Origin: Phyllostachys edulis
Lineage: Eukaryota > Streptophyta > Magnoliopsida > Poales > Poaceae
Direction of reading: 5' to 3'
DNA: 64,000 nt
NCBI GenBank assembly: GCA_036346405.1
Contig: CM070568.1
Span: 2,238,221 to 2,302,220, forward strand
Part shown: one piece after another, positions 56,714-64,000 of the stretch
Layout of the letters: each line of letters opens with the position of its first letter
Position numbering within the stretch: position 1 is the stretch's first letter
Translations under genes and position numbers: made by a program
The notes under the pieces: generated by a model
The model's database searches: none
Told to the model about the DNA's origin: nothing
What the model saw: only the letters and a program-made list of their open reading frames with translations

Positions 56714-57652
56714 CTATGCAACATACTCGCTCTCAATCACCGGTTGTGTCCGTGTCCCCAAAGCTACAGGTGCTTGCGTCCTCCCAACCTGCGCCATCCG
56801 CAATGTCTCCCCAACCTCTGCATTCCGTTCCATCAGCTCCAGCTTTTTACCCCTTTTGTACCTCACCAAACATAGCAGAAGCGAAGCTAACAGCCCCAAC
56901 GCTATGGCGCCCCCAACCACGCTGACGGCAATCTTCCATGCCTTTGAGCTGCCCTTAGCACCACCTCCTGCAGTCGGTATCGGTGGGGCAACTGTGCCTG
57001 ATGGCGCTGGAGCAGGACCAATCTCACTAGAGTTCACCACTATTGAGAAGTGCCCTCGGCGATACGTCGAGCACACGTTGCTTGCCTCTAGGTCCAGGAA
57101 ATGCGGTACACCATCCAAATCAAACCACACACACCGTGGTGCTGGACTGCCTGGCGGCACCGCCCTGACATCGCTGAAATTTACAGAAATGGGGCTCCCC
57201 GACGCGACAATGCTCAGCTCGGGCAACCCCACTGCCGACAAGTTGGCCGCGTCGTAAACCAGCAGTCCGAGCACCGGCGAGAGGTAGGTGTACCCGGGCA
57301 GTGGGTAGTAGAACTCGGACCAATTGCCCAGGTTGTGGTAGACGAGCACCACCCTCTCGACGTACGGCTGCACGATGACGCCGGTGGGAACGCTGAACTC
57401 GAAGTACTCGGCGCAACCTTTCCTCCGGAGGCTGCCGCTGCGCAGGCGGAGCGCGGACACCGCGATGCCCTTGAGGTTGCCGGGGACGGTGCCGTTGTAG
57501 ACAATGCCGGTGTGCGGCCGCACGAAAGCCCGGTACGCGTACTCCTGCAGCATTGTGTCCAGGGCCCTCACCGGCGTCGGCTGTTGCGCCGCCACTCGCG
57601 AAGAGCCCAAGAAGAGCAGCTGGAGGAGGCAGACGCAGATCAATAAATCCAT
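56714..57652 (-). CDS. DUF1191 family type-I membrane protein, intact
   Basis: Single-exon CDS of 312 residues with ATG at 57652. Residues 1-23 form a signal peptide (MDLLICVCLLQLLFLGSS...). The ectodomain has several N-glycosylation sequons (NGTV, NWSE, NLSA, NFSD, NSSE), then a Pro/Ala/Gly-rich stalk (EIGPAPAPSGTVAPPIPTAG). One transmembrane helix lies at about 239-263 (WKIAVSVVGGAIALGLLASL), followed by RYKRGKK. The cytoplasmic tail has the family signature MERNAEVGETLRMAQVGRTQ, then APVALGTRTQPVIESEYVA. This tail and architecture define plant DUF1191; no biochemical function is established. Length is normal and no disruption is seen. It is convergent with no neighbour; the flanks are repeats. 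Confidence 0.92.
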   Translation of the reverse strand: MDLLICVCLLQLLFLGSSRVAAQQPTPVRALDTMLQEYAYRAFVRPHTGIVYNGTVPGNLKGIAVSALRLRSGSLRRKGCAEYFEFSVPTGVIVQPYVERVVLVYHNLGNWSEFYYPLPGYTYLSPVLGLLVYDAANLSAVGLPELSIVASGSPISVNFSDVRAVPPGSPAPRCVWFDLDGVPHFLDLEASNVCSTYRRGHFSIVVNSSEIGPAPAPSGTVAPPIPTAGGGAKGSSKAWKIAVSVVGGAIALGLLASLLLCLVRYKRGKKLELMERNAEVGETLRMAQVGRTQAPVALGTRTQPVIESEYVA

Positions 57653-58200
57653 GGGTGCGGCTCCGCAGGGACTCGGGAGTGGAACAACCGGAGGCCAAGA
57701 AGAGTCAGGATCCCCTCCTCATCTATGACTAGGACTAGGATTGACGTGCATAGGAGAATCTCCACCTCTTAACTCGGGGAAATAAGGACGAGATTTGAAG
57801 CGGAAAAGGACGGGCATTTACGCCCGGCGCGGGTTTGCTCCAAAGAAGCAGGCTTGGGCGGAGAGAGAGAGAGCAGCAATGGCGACGGAAGCTAGGACGA
57901 ACAAGTGGTAGGAGACGACGACGAAGATGACAAATTGGGCAGAAACAATGCAACCAAGAAAGCAAGACAGAATCGGGAGGAGGAGCAAATCCCAATCTCG
58001 GAGAAATCCGGAGGCCACAGAATTTGGCTTGGGATTAAAGCGCCCCACGAATGATTGCGACAGTGGGGGAGGGGAGGGAGGGGTTTGGTGATTGGGATCG
58101 ACGGGGGAAGTGAGAGATTTCAGGAGGAAGTGAAAGAAGAAGGGGAGGAGGATTACTTTCTTGGTGAGGGTTTTAATGGGAATGAATTCATGCCTTTTGC
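57653..58200 (-). promoter_or_regulatory. 5' leader and probable promoter of the DUF1191 gene
   Basis: GC-moderate, purine-rich sequence with (GA)n at about 57860-57872 upstream of the ATG, probably 5' UTR and possibly a leader intron. No clear TATA box was fixed. The region ends where retroelement-like sequence begins. Confidence 0.4.
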
Positions 58201-58220
58201 AGGGGTTTAAGTGGAAAGAA

Positions 58221-58470
58221 ACTCTGTTGTCTCCGGAATATTCTGTTTTTTTTTCCGGAATAAAACGTTAAAAACATATTTGGTGGGCAAAAGACTGAAT
58301 TGTCCCTAGAAGGGTTAATTCTTTTAACTATAAATATGAGGATCCTTATTTACAAGGATACACACATTAATAGAGATATTGGATTCTCCTCTACATTCTA
58401 TCACTCGATTGTGTGATTGAATTGGGATTTGTACCGACGAATTTTATTGTTTAATACGTTATCAACACCA
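58221..58470 (+). repeat. Possible copia-type LTR remnant
   Basis: Begins TGTTGTCTCCGGAATATTC, has a TATA-like ACTATAAATATGAGG at about 58330 and ends TTAATACGTTATCAACACC, resembling the ACGTTATCAGCACG boundary seen after some plant copia LTRs. No second copy or coding domain was found. Confidence 0.35.
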
Positions 58471-59937
58471 TTGCTCTTCAATGTCAAAACGGATATGTCT
58501 TCTATATGTTGGCAAGTAGATCAATTCGTTTTCTCAGTTCTAATCACAGATCGCTTTGTGATTTCACTTGCATGATCACGTCCATTAGCTTCAATATGGA
58601 GTTCTTTTATGGCATATTCAATTTAATATGAGTCGTTCGTTCTCTTTGATCTAATGATTTATATTAGTAATGATTTAGTTATATTATAAATGGTAGTATT
58701 AGTGGTAGAATTCTGTGAGGCAGAATTATAATTGATCACATGGGGATCATATGTATAAAGAAAAGTATATTATATCGTTAACAAATCAATAAAGTATCTC
58801 TCAATATCACTATGCACTGCGAGGCGATGTCTCCATCGGGAAGATCGGATCTGGAGCGCGACGAGCTGACGCAAATGACAGTCATGGAGCACGGCAGCTC
58901 GTCGACAAGCCACTCGCCGAATGACTCGGTAGAGCCACCGCCCACCAGTGAGTTGATCTCAACTAATTACAATTGATCAATCTATTCACTGCCTAGCAAA
59001 ATTAGTACATGCCTCTTCCTCTATCTTGTATGCGTAATCTAGTTTCCAATCAAAATTTTTTCCTTATATTAATCGCTGAACCCCAGATCCATTACTTGTT
59101 AATTAGGATCAAGATTGGATGTTTTTAGGATCGGGCACCTCTTCATGAGCACAAGACCTTGCGCGTCGCCGGCCATAGCGGCCGTCCTCCACGACACGCA
59201 TTGCCTACTCGTCGTCGCCACCGTGTCCTTCGCAGTGGTGAGGCGAGCCCCAAAGGACGTCACCGACGTCAGGGACCTCGCTCGGTTTGAGTCGCAGTGC
59301 CGTCCGCCGGAGCTTGCGGATGCGCACCCGCCGCGCGTGCTCCCAAATGCACCGCGGCCGCTCGTGAGCCCCAGTGCCGTGCGCGCCAATGCAGCGCCTG
59401 ATGCGCATGCCAACTAGCCACGCACGCTTGCCGACGTAGTCGCGCGGAACACAGCCGTCGCGCACGCCAAGCCTGCGCAAGCGTTCCCTGTCACAGATCG
59501 GCCCCGAACAGCCATACTTCCGCCACCACTGCTCTACCGCTCGCTGCCGTGCCTTCTGAGCTTGCGACGCCATGTCACACAGCCCACGGCGTCGTGGAGC
59601 ACACTGCCGAATGGGCGCTCCCTATCGCGCTGCGCCATCTCGCCCAATCCGCCGCCATGCGCGTCGATCCCATGCCGCAGATCTGGCGAAGCCTCGCCGG
59701 GGCATGCCCTGCCGCCGCGTTGATCGGGCCCGCCGCTTGTAGTTGGTGGGAATCGAAATCGGGTCATCAGCGAGGAAAACAAGGTGTGTCACCGCTAGGC
59801 TATCCTAGCGTTGGCGTTTGGCTTTTGATCTCATGCCGCCACATCGCCACATGACATCGATGCATCTAGTCTAGACCACATGAGCACTTGAAAGATTAGC
59901 ACTTGAAAGCAATGTTTTTTTTCTCCTTTGACGCTGT
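58471..59937. other. Spacer with unassigned GC-rich coding-like pieces
   Basis: 58812-58950 reads MHCEAMSPSGRSDLERDELT, QMTVMEHGSSSTSHSPNDSV, EPPPTS then a GTGAG donor-like site, possibly an exon. 59115-59800 is GC-rich and open on both strands without a recognised domain. No gene can be supported. Confidence 0.35.
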
Positions 59938-60654
59938 AGGGGGTGTTTAGGACGGCTTTAGCTTCCGGCTTTCGCCCGAAAAAGCCAAAAGTCAAAAGCC
60001 GTCCTAAACGGGAGGCTTTGCACAACCGCTTTTTTTTTTTGAAGCGGTTTCGTATTACAACGCGCGGAAGCCATTCGCGAGGAGTTTCCGCAGCTTCCCG
60101 CAGCCTCCATTCCAAAATTATCCCCGAAGTTCGGGGTTAATTACCTACTGATTGCCATTGAATAAATACCCCCGAAACCCTACCCTACCCTGCCTCCACC
60201 CCCACCCCCCCCCCCCCGCCAACGCAGCCCTACCCTTGCAGTCCCACACGCTCCTCTCCCTCCCCACTCCTCCTCCTCCGCCTCCCACCTCCTCCTCCTC
60301 CTCGCTTTCGTCCCTCGGTGCCTCCACTTAACCAGCCTTGCCGACCTCACCTCTGGCTCCCTCCTCCCCCAGCTCACACCGTCGTCCTCCTCCTCCCTTC
60401 TCCAGTGCTGACGTCGTCCTCCTCCCGCCTCCGGACCCCTCCTCCTCCTCCCCCGCCATTGCCTCCTCCTCCCGCCCAAGTCCTCTCCAGATGTCGCTTG
60501 TGTGCAAGCAAGTTAAACCCTAGTCCGCCACTCTTTTTTCCTTTTCTTTTTTATTTTATTAATTATGTGTTCATCCAGCAATCTACAATTTATGTATATG
60601 ATTGCACACTTCATAGCTGTATTTACTTTAAAAATGTTCATGTAACACCGCTAC

Positions 60655-60865
60655 AGAAAATGTCATCAGAGATGGTTCAAAATCGTTATCACAGACGGTT
60701 TTTCTGAACCGTCTGACTTTATGGGGTCAGTGATGACATGAGCCATCACAGAAAATCTATCACAGACGGTTCTGAACAAAAACTGTCTGTGATAGTCTAT
60801 TATCACAGACGGTTCTTGTTCAGAACCGTCTATGATAATTTTTTCTATTGCAAAAAAAAATCGAA
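60655..60865. repeat. CACTA-type subterminal palindromes (ACAGACGGTT)
   Basis: TATCACAGACGGTT occurs at 60687, 60758 and 60801, with inverted counterparts AACTGTCTGTGATA at about 60780 and AACCGTCTATGATA at 60826, giving several strong hairpins. The left edge CGCTACAGAAAATG resembles a mutated CACTACAGAAAA terminus. Such GACGGTT arrays are typical of grass CACTA ends. The opposite end was not located. Confidence 0.6.
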
Positions 60866-62400
60866 TTCTGAGCCAAACCAATCAATTGTTGGACAGTTGG
60901 ACCTGAGTATCTACATATGGTTAATTACACAATCTGAAATGAAAGAAAACTCAAACTGGACGGCGAACGAATGGCGAAAACGGGTGCTGAAACTTCGGAG
61001 GCTGTTTTGAGGCCCTAAACGACCTTTTTGGATTTTTCACATTTCTGGGAATCTGACTTGGAATTATGGATTTTTGGATTGAACTTTTCGTTAGCTTTCC
61101 AACAAGCCAAAGAACGTCGCAATCCAACTTCGTATGCAAAAGTTATGGCTATTTTACCGGACAGTGCGCGAAACCAAAATCTGTTCGGTTCGGATTTGTG
61201 GCCAGGGAGGAAAATGAGTCTGAGACAAAGAGGTGGACGATGGCCTGGTACTTAGAGTTAGGGATGCTAAGGCACTCGCTGTCGATGTCCATGAGCTTCA
61301 TCTCAAAATCCGCAATCTTATCATGATCTATTTATTCACAAGAAAACCACGGTCACCACTAAGAGCCACCGAAAGCAACAAGGCAGGGGGAGGCGACAAG
61401 CGATTGATTACTTACTGACATAGGTCCTGCATGTCCCATATAGATTTCATGACAGCATCCATATAGATTTTTTCATGAATCTGAGTGATGGCAGTTTCTT
61501 CTAGAAATTACATCAGTGAAGCAAACCATACAGAATTTTCAGGTGTTAAGGTAATATATGCTTGGAGGACTAATCTTTTGATAACCGGTAATCCTCTCCT
61601 ATCAAATGAATTTGGACTTGTGACTTAACTATTGCAATGCTTGCTGTAGTGAAAATTGAATTGATTGAAATTTGATCCCCCACACAGGAGCAGATATGAG
61701 AATGTATGTATGTATGTATCAGGAGCATGATATGCATTTTTCTTTTACATGTTGTAGAGCATCCGTAAATCATCTGCAATTATTTAGTTGTGCGGTTATG
61801 AAGTAGGGTATGTTATGACTTATGAGATGGATCTCGTTACATGTCTAGCCTCTTTGTTTCGATCTCTTATAACCTCTAAGCAATCTGTTGACAAAGTCAC
61901 TTGCATTTTACTAGGGAAAAAGTGTTTTTGTGCTTCATCTTGTACCAAGTCTTGTCTACCAAGACATCACAATTGTAAACTGATGTTGTAATTATCTTCA
62001 ATGGCATTTTGTGTTCGATATTTTATTTTAATTTTTTTAGATCTCATAGGCTACTTATTTTACTATATATGCCCTTAGAACTTAAACACATTATCAAGAT
62101 GTTAGGTTCTGAAGTACTAATGTGAAAACATGCTGACTTCAGATTTCATATATTTCAACCTTTGTTCCTGGAAGAAGATCAATAAAAAATACCGAACCAA
62201 AGTTGACTAAGACATCATTTCACAAGTTCTTTGAAGAATCATATGATCGCAATGATTAACAGAGCTTAGCTAGCTTTACTAATTTGTAAATTACTGTAGT
62301 TTGTTTGTTTGTTCTTTTTCCTTCTTTTCTCTTTGTTACTTGGGGGGTACTTGTGAGGGTGGGGTGCCTAACACTGCCGATGTCGGTTTCAAGCCCGGAA
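60866..62400. other. Repeat-derived filler in the long A/B element
   Basis: 60950-61200 resembles CACTA interior sequence. 61220-61330 has a short open frame (LVLRVRDAKALAVDVHELHL then KIRNLI) that looks coding but is unassigned. A (TGTA)n tract is near 61703. No gene supported. Confidence 0.35.
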
Positions 62401-62560
62401 AAAAGTGAAGGGGGTATGAATTATTTATGTAATAATTGTTTGTAATAATTAATTATCTTAATAATTATTTATTGTAATATTTATTCATTGTAATAATTGT
62501 TTTAATAATTATTTGTTGTAATAAATGTTTATTATAATAATTATCGCTAAATACACTAAT
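62400..62560. repeat. AT-rich low-complexity array (TAATAATT)
   Basis: Repeated TAATAATT / TTGTAATA units over about 160 bp next to the A end of the asymmetric element. Confidence 0.7.
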
Positions 62561-62822
62561 TGTCTTCAAATGTCGTTAGTTATCGTCACTTGTCGTTAGC
62601 TACCGTTAGTCGTCATTAATAATCGTCAATTATCGTTAAACATTGTTAATTGCGTTAAACGACATTAAACAAACTATTACTGTCCTCAGGGACATTTTAG
62701 ATATTTTCTATCTCGGAAGCAGCAGTCAACTTACCTAAAAGTCAGACAGCCAAACACCAAATCTTTTCAGCCAGCTGGAAGCCACTTTTTAAAAAAGCCC
62801 AACCGTTCCAAACAGACCCTTA

Positions 62823-64000
62823 ATTTGATGAAGAGTGAAGCTAGCAGCTTCTGCATAGTACCACTCCGTCGTCATGGCGAGATGACGTTTTATCTATGAC
62901 GCAATCACGTTGGCACCATGTTTTTTTCTTGCATCGCATTTATGTTTCTTTTTTCTCTCGTTTTATTATTAATAACTTATCTCTTAGTGCTCAAGGGATC
63001 AAAGAGACAGCACTAGACTAGCAAATGGAAGGCCATATGTGTAATGTGTAGTGATGATGGGGACCGTGGTCCATTGTTTGGCTTCCATGAACGAGTAATC
63101 ATCCATTCCTGATCAAAAAGTATCTACTTAATGACGATTCCATTAGTGTTAGATGGTCAAATCGAACCAGCCGATGCACAAATGGAAACGTGAGCGGCCA
63201 CCACAATTGAGCTTTTTTCTGTTTATCATGCCGCCATGAACTCTCCACCTCCTCTTCTTCTTCCTCGAGAAAACCATATATGAGCTCTTCTATATGTCTG
63301 TAAGAGAGAGATATTACACTAGGGCATTGCATAAAGTACCACATTTTTCGAGAACACGCAAACGGAGTAAAGGCCGGAGGCCTCCCAAGCCCACTGGAAA
63401 GAATCATCTTGCCCCGGTATCAGTGCAATGTCCAATGTCATGTCCCACAGAGTTGCCAAGACCGACCTTGAAAGAAGCTTGGAACACAGCCAATTCCACT
63501 CTTCCCAGCAGTATTTTAATAGTTTTGTCAATTCATATTTTCCCCAAAATTTCTGCAAAATATGATCCTCCACCATGGTCTTATACTCCTATTATTAGAA
63601 CCCAATTATTGTAATATAATATAGACACACGAAACCTGGACAAAAACAACGCTGATGATAATGACAGTTCAATAAAGGATCTGGTCCTATGTTGACACAA
63701 AAAGGAAAACATATGAGGTCCTACTTTGCCGGCTCGCTGAATTATGCGGATAACAAAATTGAGCATGATAGCTATATACATATGGGAGATGCTAAGTTTT
63801 CCCTATGAAATTGATCACCTGAATTTATCAAATGCAGTCGCCAAGAGTTTTGGGTTCTTAATCCAGTAGATATCTACACGCTTGGAGCGATATATACGAA
63901 GGGTGGATAATTGGTGCATGTCTACGTTCTGTAGTTTAAGTATATATACTGGGCTGGTCCTGCACTGCAGCAGATGGTTTGATAGTGGCATCGCTGCAGT
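62823..64000. other. Intergenic; possible LINE trace
   Basis: A minus-strand frame at 63576-63319 includes DDSFQWAWEASGLYSV, faintly like the zf-RVT region after plant LINE reverse transcriptases (W.W..SG.YS). The rest is AT-rich without recognised content. The sequence ends inside this spacer. Confidence 0.3.

Larger units (their letters stand above)
59938..62822 (-). mobile_element. Non-autonomous element, asymmetric A/B ends (long copy)
   Basis: Inverted relative to 44171-45010. The B end at 59940-60110 has a terminal hairpin TTTAGGACGGCTTT / AAAGCCGTCCTAAA, GGAGGCTTTGC and CGCGGAAGCC. The pyrimidine-rich centre at 60170-60480 has a C run followed by CCTCCTCC, the complement of the GGAGGAGG centre of the other copy. 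The A end at 62560-62822 has TCGTTAGTTATCGT-type short repeats, CAAACACCAAATC and CGTTCCAAACAGACCC. About 2 kb of extra sequence between centre and A end includes CACTA-type subterminal DNA. Confidence 0.55.

Noticed and set aside
57120..57698. 192-codon minus-strand frame overlapping DUF1191
   Set aside because: Out-of-frame shadow of the intact DUF1191 CDS, with low-complexity Arg/Pro content.
60655..60865. MicroRNA precursor from the hairpins
   Set aside because: The stems are repeated GACGGTT motifs typical of CACTA ends, not a single stem-loop; no independent evidence of a miRNA.
1..64000. CRISPR arrays, rRNA or tRNA genes, bacterial-type operons
   Set aside because: None seen. Tandem repeats present are minisatellites without unique spacers, and gene structure is plant nuclear.

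Overview
The window is plant nuclear DNA, almost certainly from a grass (Poaceae). Genes carry GT-AG introns, spacer DNA is AT-rich, GC-rich exons are present, and the repeat content is typical of grasses: Ty1-copia, Ty3-gypsy chromovirus, CACTA, MULE, hAT and MITE-like elements nested in one another. No tRNA, rRNA or CRISPR feature was recognised.

Only two ordinary host genes look functional. At the left edge (208-4424, + strand) is the 3' part of the plastid cysteine desulfurase NFS2/SufS: nine clean exons, with the transit-peptide exon lying outside the window. Near the right side (56714-57652, - strand) is an intact single-exon DUF1191 membrane-protein gene.

Between them lies an accessory region. 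At 6.2-11.3 kb, truncated intron-containing pieces of three unrelated host genes sit on the same (-) strand: a PP2A B55 subunit, the C-terminal part of a brassinosteroid-signalling kinase (BSK), and a RING-H2 E3 ligase. This looks like transposon gene capture. Exactly in the 5' leader of the RING copy a 10.9-kb Mutator-like element (MULE, 11270-22207) has inserted. It has recognisable terminal inverted repeats and a perfect 9-bp target duplication (AAGAGGAGG). It carries a decayed MuDR transposase, a decayed plant-mobile-domain (PMD) gene, and two apparently intact two-exon zinc-finger genes. The zinc-finger genes are divergently transcribed from a promoter region containing a 31-bp minisatellite. 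A truncated NPF/PTR transporter fragment follows (23.3-24.4 kb).

From 24.75 to 43.2 kb is a retrotransposon nest. It begins with a nearly complete copia element on the - strand (24752-29632). Next is a 5'-truncated gypsy chromovirus (about 29.7-40.8 kb), itself broken by a CACTA element (30709-33832, TSD CTA) that carries host-gene exons, by a hAT remnant, and by a 1.54-kb copia solo LTR (37256-38795, TSD AAACT). An internally deleted short-LTR copia element closes the nest.

From 43 to 54 kb are LTR-derived sequence, a non-autonomous repeat family with asymmetric ends, and a very large solo LTR (48903-54034, 5.1 kb, TSD GCATA). The right end (58-64 kb) holds a second, larger copy of the asymmetric family (59.9-62.8 kb), with CACTA-type subterminal palindromes inside it.

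All calls were made by eye from sequence and remembered family motifs; no alignment or database search was run.
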